Shown piece by piece: positions 21,539 through 31,248 of a DNA stretch of 55,752 bases. The DNA comes from Pholiota molesta. Its lineage: Eukaryota > Basidiomycota > Agaricomycetes > Agaricales > Strophariaceae. A program made the translations under genes and the position numbers. The notes beneath the pieces were generated by a model. The model ran no database searches, was not told the DNA's origin, and was given only the letters and a program-made list of their open reading frames with translations. Position 1 is the stretch's first letter. Every line of letters begins with the position of its first letter. The DNA is taken from the NCBI GenBank assembly GCA_014925825.1, contig JACGCK010000266.1, forward strand, positions 1 through 55,752. The letters run 5' to 3'.

Positions 21539-24500
21539 TAGGCAATGGCATGGGTGGGGGGATCCCGCCGGGGTGCGGGGTTGGGGTGTTCGCGGGTTGG
21601 GGTGCGGGTCAGCTCTATGGTATCCCGTGACCCGGGAACACCCGCGCATTTTTTTCTCTTAAAATAGCACATGTAAATAGTGGCTCAAGCGCCGAAAACC
21701 TAATGCGTGATGTGCGCTTGAACGTGCAATGCAAACAATGGGCCCATGGCCCATGGCCTTCAGCTCTACAATATAAAATACACGGTGAAGCACTGTAGGT
21801 CTTCATTTTTCTCCCCCACCTATCCTACTCAGCCAACTTTGCCACTCTACTCAACCCTTGTCGTCGTCGATGGCGCGTAACAAGGACGCGTCAAAGGCGC
21901 GTGACAAAGACGATGGACAATCGTCCGTGAAATCCTCATCCAACTCTATACGATCCTTCGCTACCAAGGCTACCGGTGCTCTTTCGAAACTCAAACGCAA
22001 GGCTATCAAGGCAATCAGTCCCACCAGAACTCAAAAGAAACGTCGCAACGAACCTCCCGCAGGTGTTGATACCTCTTCTCCACCACCTCAGCCCACAGCG
22101 AGCACCTCCAAACCTTCCGCGCGTGGGCGATCTTCACGCCAAGCCACTGTTGAAGATGTTGAGGACGAAGACAATGTTATTCGCGTCTCGAGTGATTCTG
22201 AATCTGAGCTTGAAGCCCCAGATGATGGCGAGGCTCAAGCTGAAGAAGCAGAAGTTGAACTGAGTAAGTAATCGACATCTGAATGAATATAATTCTGACT
22301 TACTCATAGAAAAAATGCTGAAAACTTGGACGTCACCCGTATATTCCTTCTTTGAACCCCTTCCGACTATCGACTACGTTAACGGCCGTCGTTGCCACAC
22401 GTTCAAGTGTGCCGCGAAAGGTTGCAAGTTCACAGCGCGGCGATATCTTGATACTGGTGACAGATCATCGACTGGGAATTTGGGTCGTCATGCAAAAGCT
22501 TGCTGGGGCGAGGATGCTTGGAAGGCAGCGTCTGCATGTCGCGATGCTGCAGATGCTCGTGTTTCAGTCATCAAACCTCTCGCTATGAATGGATCACTTA
22601 CTGCAGTTTTTGAACGCAAGGGAAAGGGAAAGGTTACTTATTCGCACGTTCCGCATACACGCGAACAGACCAAGTGAGTTATTTACTTGTCCAACACAAT
22701 GTTTGACCTGAATTTGTTACCGTAAGGGTTGAAATCGTCCGTTGGGTTGCAGAGAGCGCCCGGCCATTCAAGATCGTCAGTGATCGTGGTTTTCAAAGCC
22801 TGATGAAGACAGGGAGGCCGGGATACTACATACCTTCGCCGTTGCAAGTCTCGCGAGATGTCAAGCTCGTCTTCGCTCGGTCTCGTGAACGCATTGCCAA
22901 AATACTAAAGGTAAGGGCATTTCAATCCATAGCAAATGGCGCAGTGTTTAACGATACGTACCAGGAATACGACGGGCGTATCAACTTTAGCACTGATGCG
23001 TGGACATCGCCCAATCATTACGCCTATGTCGCCGTCACCGCCCACCTTGAGATCGATGGTATTCCCATCGCGATCGTCCTTGATGTGGTTGAGCTGCCGA
23101 TATCGCATTCGGGCTTCAACCTTGCGGTAGCTTTCCGGAGTATCCTGTGCGACTTCAACATTGAAAACAAGGTGAGTAAAATAAAGAATAGAACAAAGAT
23201 AAATGCTCACCAGATGTACTCACTAGATCTTGAGTGTTACGTGCGATAACGCGTCGAATAACGACACCATGATTGATGAATTGGCCAAATCCCTCCCCAA
23301 CTGGTCGTCGGTTAATCGGACTCGCTGCTTTGCCCATATCGTGAACCTGATCGCTAAGTCTCTCCTGAAACAATTTGACATCAAACCGAAGAAACATGAT
23401 GCAGACGAAGGCACACCTGACGATGGACTTGATGACGAAGAGCGCGAACTTGCGGCACTAGCTGCGGGCATCGATGACGAGGCGGAAGTCATGCTTCAAG
23501 AACAGGACCTTGATGAGGACAAGATTGAGGAGGAGGATGATGTTGAGGGGTGGGTGGATGAGGTCAAAGAACTCAACGATGAGGATCAAGAGGAGCTGAT
23601 GAAAAGCATTCGACCTGTCAGTCGAATGCTTGTCAAGGTAAGGAATACAGTGATGGGCGTACCTTGCTTTACTGACTTCTGACTTCTGATCCCTTTATAC
23701 CAGCTTCGTAAAGTCGCGTTCAAAATCATCCACTCGACCACCATCCTCCTCCCCGCCTGGAAATCTTGCCTGAAGGCCGCTGATCTTGCAATCAAGCTCA
23801 TGCCTCGCGATGTTGCAACTCGGTGGAACTCGACCTATGACATGTTAGTGTTTGCAGTCGAACATAAAAAACAGATCGGAGACCTTACCTCGGACCTTGG
23901 AAATGACCTGCGCGCATACGAATTGACGAGGGAGGAGTGGAAGATTGCTGAAGACCTCCGAGACACGTTGAAGGTGAGTGACGCGCGGCCTCCGGCTATC
24001 CGGCCCGACGACTGATAATCACTTCGCTCAGATCTTGAAGGATGCGACTGAGTTTTTCTGTCGCGGCTCTCCTAGCCTTCCCTCTGTTATACCCGCTATG
24101 GACCACATCGACGCGACGTTCACCAAGTACCGGCTTAGCACCAGGACGAACCCCGCGATCAAGTCTGCGATCTCGACCGCCAAGAAAACTTTGAACCGTT
24201 ATTATTCGCGCACTGATGACGCTGAGGTCTACCGTATCGCAATGAGTAAGTTTTATATTCTCCTCTTTGGAAGCTTCCATGATTCTAATTCCTATTGCTT
24301 AATTACCATTAGTTCTGCACCCTGCGTATAAACTTGAATACTTCCGTGCTGCTAACTGGGAAGCGGAGTGGATTCAGACTGCAGAAGAGCTGGTCCGATC
24401 GGAATTCGACCGTAACTACTCAGCGCCACTGACTTCGACAACTAACGCATTAGATAGTGACGATGATATGGAGGAATCAGACTCAGAGAGTACAACGGAA

Positions 24501-25278
24501 GATACTGCTGTGAGTTTCTCAGCTTTCTTTTCTTTTTCTGTCGTCTTTACTTATCAATATGATCATTGATACTATCATTCTATCACACAGAAATCTCAAA
24601 ATATATTCGATAACCTCCCCTCTTTCGCTCCGAAGCAATCCAGAACAACATTCGATGAAATTCAGCTGTATCTTTCAACAGAAACCGAAGACATCAAGAT
24701 AGATCCCATCCGATGGTGGAATGAGAAGCGGAAGACATATCCGCGACTCTATCGCATGGCTCTAGACTATCTGACAATCCCAGGTATGTTTTTGGCTAGA
24801 ATTCCATCGTCTCAAGACTATTATTGATCTATTTTCATCCTTAGCTACGTCTGTCGATGTTGAGCGGCTCTTCAGCCGTGGTCGCCTTGTCCTCTCGCAT
24901 ACCCGGAGCCGGCTCTCTGTCCTTTCGACACGAGCACTTCTCTGCCTTGGTTCTTGGAGTCTCTTGGGCTTGGTAAAAGATGAGGATACTCGAGCGGTAG
25001 CTAATTTAGACGAAGTTGAAGGGCGTATCGAGCTGGAGAAACTCGCTGAGAAACTCAAAAACAAGGTGTATGCATAATATGTATCAGTCAGAGACATGCA
25101 ATAGTAGTACTTTATTATATTGTAAATTTGCGGACAACACCCCGGGGACGACCCGAAACCCGTGAAAAATTGGAACACCCGTACACTGTTAACCCGGGGT
25201 GAATGGGGTAAAAACCCGTCGGGGTCAGGGTGCGGGTTAGGATCCGGCCACCCGGGGGAACACCCGTGCCATTGCCTA
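21539..25278 (+). mobile_element. hAT-B1, complete 3.74-kb hAT transposon
   Basis: The ends are TAGGCAATGGCAYGGGTG inverted repeats with GGGGTG/ACCCCG-rich subterminal regions. An exact 8-bp duplication GTGGCATG flanks it (21531-21538 and 25279-25286). It has inserted in an exon of the Ulp1 transposase gene. A near-identical second copy in the opposite orientation lies at 46732-50464. Confidence 0.96.
21870..25078 (+). CDS. hAT transposase (hAT-B1), apparently intact, nine exons
   Basis: The start chosen is the ATG at 21870 (MARNKDASKARDKD). Exons are approximately 21870-22263, 22311-22673, 22727-23170, 23226-23637, 23703-23973, 24032-24244, 24313-24509, 24591-24781 and 24843-25078, with GT...AG introns of 46-81 nt. 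In order: a basic, low-complexity N-terminus; a BED-like finger (FKCAAKGCKF, later GRHAKACW); INFSTDAWTSPNHYAYV and VTCDNASNNDTM with catalytic Asp residues; RCFAHIVNLIAKS; the RWNSTYDML region; an acidic insert; and the dimerisation motif (WWNEKRKTYPRLYRM, then SVDVERLFSRGR). All hAT landmarks are present and every exon is open, so this copy could be functional. It would excise and reinsert the element in the nucleus. Confidence 0.92.
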
Positions 25279-28200
25279 GTGGCATGTGCATTCTTCTCTA
25301 TGGTCTGCTCAACTATTTCTTCTAGATCATCTTCATCTTCCACTTCCACCTCAGATAGATCGAAGACAGTCCCCAGAATATGGCTGAGCCCGTGCTGAGT
25401 TGAGAAGTTCAGCCGTTTGCGTACTTTGGTACAGTCTGATCTGACGACGATAGGACCTTTGTAGTTGATGGAATCGACATATCGCTTGACGCGTGCGACG
25501 TTCTCAAATATAAGATATGGGTTTTGTAATGCGTCGACAGATTTCGAGACCAGTGCTCTGAGAATATAAGAAAGATGAGTACTTGTTGGCGCCTAAATGA
25601 GGTGGTAAGAGGCGTACCTTAGATGACGCACTGAGGGACCACAAAACTCAGCGGCAAGAATCTCATATTGTTGATTAGAGTTTTGACCGTAACCACGCAT
25701 AGCTATCATAAAGTCAAGGTATGTCTTTGAATAGCGCATCCCGTACTTCAGATTTCGATTGCCTGATGTATCACGACGTATACGGTCACTGAGAACTTCA
25801 CAGACATCTAGGAAACGCTCGTGATTCTGCAGTTTTCCTTCTTGCGCCTGCTTAAACAGCTGCAGGAAACAATCTTCTGGCTTTCCCGTTTTCAGCGACT
25901 CGAAGATATCAAAGAGAACCGGATCGGCGAGCTTATCTTGTAGCTCATGAAGTTCGAAGCGACGAAGGTGATTATTGGCGGCATATTTTGTGCGCTGAGC
26001 AATTTTCTCTTGACGCACTTCAGGCGGAAGGTTTGCTTCCCGATTTTTCTGGGAGAAATTTCGCAGTGAGACAGCAAAAACTTATCTATAAAACTGGAAT
26101 ATACTTACCTTGCGAATCACATGCTGGAGTGATTTGTCTTTCGAGATTGCGTTGCAACTATCACAGATTCCGTCCGAATTGAGGGTCTCTCCTTCACATT
26201 TCGTGGACTTAATATACCGATGAGTATAATTGACCTCCCACCGGCAGATCTGTCGTAAGATTTCTTGGAAAGTTTGATGCTCATAAGAAGTCCACTGACG
26301 CATACTGGCACAGTCGTTGGTATGTTGCATTCGGTCCCCCGCAGGTACAATTGTAGGTAGCCATTCCGTATGTGCGTCAGGTCTCCAGAATGTCCTTCGA
26401 GATTCGAGAAGTTCTTGTATGGAAATAAACATCGCATGGTTCTGGCGATGTCAGTGGGAGAGATGCCGCCATATTGTCTTGTATGGGTGAGGGAAATATA
26501 CGACTCGTATTCTGTACCGGTGAGATGTTGGCATAATGTTGGTTTCTCTGGCTCTGGTGGTGCAGCGAGTGTGTTTTTGAGCTTCGAGCTGGCCCCCTTC
26601 GCACCAGTATTGACAGAAAAAAAATTGAATATCGCAGGCGTCTATTTGTCGTGCTACATCAGGGAATGTACATCATTTATTGGTTTGAAATTGGACTTAC
26701 TGCTTTCACGATTTTCGACTGATAAATTGTATTACCATTTCTATCCTTTGTTGCGCCTGTACGTATCGTCTGATTTCCCGTAATCTGAGGGCAGTTGTTC
26801 TTATGCTTTTCCCAGTTGTTCCATTCATAGGCTTTGTTTGGTTTATTGTTGAGCTTGACGACTTGTCGACACTTGGCACATTTGACCGAGGATTCCTTTA
26901 TTGAATCTTTCAAAACACAGGGATCGGCCTCTAGCTGGGATCTTCTTTGCGCACGATTTGAAGGAGAGCGACGAGATTTTAGGGCTGGGTCCTCGAATGG
27001 CTCGGATTTTGCACGTTTTGTTTCGAAGGTGGGCACATCTGACTCGGTAATGCTATCTGAATCATGTAGCTTTCGCTTTCCAGTGGATTCAGAAATATAG
27101 AATACAAGCTTTGATGTTGTAGACGACGGTCTACATATGAATACGGTGTAAGCAAAGGTCAAGGAGATGCTCGGCGCTTGAGCGCCTAAGAAGTTGGAGT
27201 GAATTCCCACGTACCGTGTGTACGGCGTCGACTGCACCTTTCTTCCTCCCACCATCTGCTTCACATCGTCAATGCCAACGTCTTCATGTGCCATCCCCGT
27301 CTGTCCATCTTGATCCACTTGCACCGTACGTGCGGTTATATCATCTTCAAGACCTTCAGATATAGCGGTAAGAGACTCTAGCGCCAGCACAACGTCTTCA
27401 TCACCATCGACCATCTCAACAAGTTCATCGTCATCGTCTTTTGAAACGTTGTCACTGGCCTCTGCGTTTAGCCATGGAATCTTCGGCTTGACAAGTCTAA
27501 TTCTGAGAGTCAGTAAGCGTCTATCTCATTCTTCAAAGCTTCACTGACGGCAGATTGACCAGAATCTCCGCTGCTTCTCGCTGTATGGCCTCTTGTTCAT
27601 CGAATCGTGCATTTTCAAGGTCAATGGAGTTTGCGATGGCGCGAATCCTCATCAAAACGTAATATCCACACGACCAATCGTCCATCTGGTGCTGTAAACT
27701 TGCAGGTTTCTCCAAGACACGTGTCCAATTGCCCGACTTCCATTCAATTGGTTCCTTTTGCAGCGCTACACGTATGTGATCCACTATTTTGGTCAACAAC
27801 TAAAGATATTCATATGTTAACAAGGACTTTGAATACTATAGTACCCCGAGCGACTCAACTGGCACTGCCCATGAGCTAGATCCATATTCCGGGATGCTGT
27901 CGAAAATGCCAATCATTGAGCGACCCCAGTCTATCCACCCAGTGACCCAATGTTTCGGCTCTCGCTCTGATAAAAGAGGTACGACCCAGAGTGTTTTCGC
28001 CAGTAATAACTCTGGATTCTCATGATTTGCCTTGAATATGTTAGATTTGACGTACATTGTAGGTACATCATGAGAAACTCACTGCGTGTTGTACGTATTC
28101 CTTTGTTGTCTTCACATGTCATCCCTCAACCACTTGCTTCCTCACAATAGGTCCAAACCATGTTGATAAGACAGCCCAGTGTGTCCTTCCTTCCGCCTCT

Positions 28201-28705
28201 GACAGTATTTGATACTGGGATGCAACGGCATCGATTGCTGTCCCACCAAGTTTTGCACGGCCTTCAATAAATGGCATGACATCACAGCTGAGGATTTTGG
28301 TGCAGTGAATCCTTCTCATGCCCTCGGCGGCCTTTCGTAGGAGTGCGGCTTTCTTTTCCGGGTCAAAGACAGACATATGGGTGGCTAAGATATGAGAAAT
28401 TTGAGGCTATAGGCAGTAGTTAGACGTTGCACAGGTTAAAAAATGTGTATATTGCTCTTTTTGATTGCATTAAGGCCAAATTTCAAATTACAAAATATCG
28501 AAAGACTCGAGGCCCCACCAAGGCCCCACCTGGGCGGTTGCTGCTAGGGTCCGGCCCGCCTCAAATACGCACAAAAATGGACAAAGTTTCGACTTTTTCG
28601 CCCTCAGATACGCACAAAATGGACAGATATTGGTCAAATTTTGGGCCTCAGATACGCAAAATCGCGGACAAAAAATGGCCGAAGCTTCCTGGGGCCTATC
28701 CTACC

Positions 28706-29442
28706 TAAGGCTGAGCGCGAGTGCGAGTCCCAAATGAGTACTTGCAAGTAAACTCGTGAGAATACTCGTGAGTAATATACTCGCGAGTGCGAGTTACTTG
28801 GGCCTGCGAGTATTTGTGAGTGCGAGTCTGGCATTGGGAGGACACAAGTACTTGCCACAAGTCCTTGTGTCCCCATAAATATTTAATAAAAATATTTTTA
28901 GCATTGTAGGGCACTAAAACCCCTTTTGAACAATAACAAAATCATATTTTTAGCATGGGAAATGATGGAGATATTTATAGTTTAGTATCAGCTCATTGTA
29001 TTGAGTGCTTAAAAACGCTTTTGCCCATATTTCAACCGTTATGCATTCGTACCTTTCGCAAATTTGCGCATAATTAGATGACATACATATCTACAAAACC
29101 CATTTTTTATCTTATTAATTGAACAAGATCTGATTAAGTTATAATTAAATCAGTGGTTTCTTATTTTACTAACATTCCCAGTCTCTCTGAATGCAGAAAA
29201 ATGTAAGTAATCATGAGTACTTGTAAGTATACTTACAAGTACTCGTAAATACTTGTGTATGGCAGAACCCTAACCCTAAAATCCTAATACTCGCAAGTAC
29301 TTGTGAGCACGCAAGTACTTGACTCGCAAGTACAAGTACTCGCAGGCAAATACTCGTGCGAGTGCGAGTATCGATTTTGTCATCCAAAATACTCGCAGCT
29401 GCGAGTGCGAGTAACTTGCGAGTGCACTCATGCTCAGCCTTA
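28706..29442. mobile_element. 737-bp MITE with ACTCGCGAGT/CAAGTACTTG subterminal repeats
   Basis: Inverted ends TAAGGCTGAGC flank dense ACTCGCAAGTACTTG-type repeats, and the flanks ATCCTACC (28698-28705) and ATTCTACC (29443-29450) match at 7 of 8 bases. The centre (28930-29160) is related to those of the elements at 8839 and 11526. It is probably a hAT-type non-autonomous element. Its left duplication is at the same time the right duplication of the 10-kb transposon. Confidence 0.8.
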
Positions 29443-29450
29443 ATTCTACC

Positions 29451-30829
29451 GCCTCATTGCCACCTCTGTCCCTCGCCTCTTCCCCGCTTTGTCAAGGTTC
29501 GCCGGCCGCCCTCGATGCTGTCGGATGCCAGGGGATGAGAAACCAAGGGAAGACCCGACGAGAGGGAGATCCCAAAGGTGCGTGGCCCGCCGCTCCCAAC
29601 CCGCTCCCAGCTGATGCCCTCCCACTTCCAGCTCTTCCCTTGACGAGCCCAACAACGAGCCCGCCCGCCCGCCTCTCTCTCCCCTCGCCTGGCCGTCTCC
29701 CTCGTCATCGCCGTCCACGCCGCCGCCGCCATCCACCCTCCCACAGCTCCATGTGCCCGCCGAGAGCCATGACGAGCACACCACACTCACCGCCACTGCG
29801 TCTCCCAGTACTGCCAAGCAGTGCCCTCCCTGGGTGCCCGACAGTGAGCAGCTCCCTGTCGCGGCGCTTGACAGCGAGCGTAATGACCATGAGCGGAGCG
29901 AGGTGCGTAGCGAAGAGCACAAGCACGGTGCTCGATGATGAGCCCGCCTTACCCGCCCACTCTGATACTTGATTCCACGGGAATCTCAGTGGGCGGCGCG
30001 AGGGCTACGTATACGCGATCGACGTGGCAGGCGAGGTGCGCCCCCTGAGGCAGACACGACAGGGACTGGCAGCGGGAAATTCGCCACGTACGTCGCCATC
30101 CCCTGCCCTTTGCCCCCACTCACCCATTCCACCTCTCTCCCCTCTCCTAGAAACATTCCGGGGATGAGCGCCAAGGAAGGCGCCCATCCCTACTGACCGC
30201 CACACTATAAGCATGGCGGGAACCGCGCGCCTGTGACGGTAAGTTCCAGCCAGCCCTCCGGAGCCAGCCCCAACTCACCACCTTCATTCGACAGCCTGCC
30301 AGCGGCACTGTCGCTGCACACCTCGAGTCCACATCCATGCCGCGAGCAAGGACGACACCCTGCCAGTACGATGACGACGACGCCCCGACGGCCACGTCAG
30401 CACCCCCGGCGACGGCCGACACCAACCCGACAACACGACGACGGCAGGTCGAAACCACGCAGACGGACACGCCAACGGACACGATGGGCACGGCGGCTGG
30501 GGCACGGTGCCACGCGAGTACCAGCGGGTATGGTGAGGGCAGTGGTGATGAGGCCAAGCACGGCCACGGGAATGACGGGCATGCCATGCGAGTGCGACGA
30601 ACGCACGCACGGAGCATGTACATGGGCGCGAGCGGGGGCACGCACGGAGCACGAGCACGCACGGGAACGGCAAGCCAAGCGCACGCACAGGAACGGCGAG
30701 CCGAGTGCACGCACGCATGGGGCATGGGTGCGAGCGCGGCATGTGCATGGTGAGTGGGGTGCGACGCGCGCACGGGCGCTACAATGCACGCGGAATGGGC
30801 ACGGCGGCGCCGATGCCCAGTAATAGTAT
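29451..30829 (+). other. GC cassette copy 3, second part, and GC-rich arm of FB-B
   Basis: The block AAGGGAAGACCCG then GAGGGAGATCC lies at 29544-29572. It is followed by an intron-like segment (donor GTGCGT at 29578, CTGATG, acceptor TTCCAG near 29631). The rest to 30829 is GC-rich with GCACGCACGG-type repeats. Overlapping ORFs on both strands have no motif and look compositional. Confidence 0.5.
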
Positions 30830-31248
30830 ATTTCGCAGTGTACATTTAGATTATTTATAATATGACTATTTTTATATAAACTTTCGTGGGAATTTCAAGA
30901 TGACCCTGAAAAGGACAATCAAAGTTTTGTAAGCTGCTGAAATTTTGTTTTTTGAGGACTTGCCTTTTTTGGATGACCCTGACAACAGCGACGAGCAGAG
31001 CATCGAGGCAATGTCGGGCGGTGAGCAGCAATGAGCAGCGGAGATCAGGTGATTGAAGCATTGGATGGTGGCAATTGTTTTCAGCTGGTGCAGTGGCGAG
31101 ATCAGGTGATTGAAGAGTTGGATGGTGGCAAAGATTTTTCAAAGTCAGCTAGGTGGAGTGGCTGTGCTAGCTGGATTACCGCTCTGGATGCATACATTTT
31201 TACGGGTAACAAGCATGGTCCCATACATAATATTAACGGACAAGGCTG
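30830..31248. repeat. FB-B right terminal inverted repeat
   Basis: Inverted partner of 16166-16600. It carries a short internal duplication of GAGATCAGGTGATTGAAG (near 31038 and 31089) that the left arm lacks. It ends at GGACAAGGCTG, directly before the RNase H coding sequence. Confidence 0.85.

Larger units (their letters stand above)
18914..28376 (-). pseudogene. Transposase with Ulp1-type protease, CCHC finger and RNase-H-like core; split by hAT-B1
   Basis: The start is an ATG at 28376, with about ten exons. N-terminal third: Ulp1/C48-like, with the His in EPKHWVTGWIDWG, the Asp in IGIFDSIPE and the Gln/Cys in HQMDDWSCGYYV (27533-28057), so the His-Asp-Gln-Cys set is complete. Next is an acidic linker with a finger VKCAKCRQVV...HKNNC (about 26800-26900). 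A helical region follows (25593-26432), then LPLIALAADGA, ITDPPHARKTCHNQ and TEFVEHFFGIARQLLPNFSY (21350-20500). These I read as the Asp, Asp and Glu sites of an RNase-H fold, laid out as in P/THAP9-type enzymes. The C-terminal exon ends at 18914. hAT-B1 interrupts the exon between NAHAT and QARAIISR. No other break was noticed. Domain calls for Ulp1 are firm; the transposase class is inferred, with KDZ or P-like as candidates. Confidence 0.7.
18688..28697 (-). mobile_element. 10-kb DNA transposon carrying a Ulp1/zinc-finger/RNase-H-like gene
   Basis: The terminal inverted repeats are AGGCCCCGGGAAGCTCC (left) and AGGCCCCAGGAAGCTTC (right end, inverted; 15 of 17 match), each followed further in by TGTCCGCGA. 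An exact 8-bp duplication ATCCTACC flanks it (18680-18687 and 28698-28705). The motif TCARATACGCA occurs twice near the left end (18742, 18765) and three times near the right (28561, 28604, 28648), all on the plus strand. One minus-strand gene fills the interior. Without the nested hAT-B1 and its duplicated 8 bp the element is about 6.26 kb. An 8-bp duplication is shared by hAT, P and some other superfamilies; the protein does not look like hAT. Confidence 0.85.
16166..31248. mobile_element. FB-B, long-inverted-repeat element enlarged by nested transposons
   Basis: The left end is CACTAGTATCCGTCAATATC and the right end, inverted, is CAGCCTTGTCCGTTAATATT. The same 20 bases form the left end of FB-D, and CACTAGT begins FB-C and ends FB-A and FB-D. 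The inverted arms run about 430 bp (16166-16600 with about 30830-31248), then GC-rich arms with two oppositely oriented cassettes, then an AT-rich core (17715-18625). A 10-kb transposon and a MITE (18688-29442) sit inside the right cassette. No transposase of its own is visible, and no flanking duplication (AACTAACC against GTGTGGGT), consistent with a deletion of the surrounding retroelement. Confidence 0.75.

Noticed and set aside
29265..29285. CCCTAACCCTAAA resembling telomere repeats
   Set aside because: Only two units inside a MITE; no array and no chromosome-end context.
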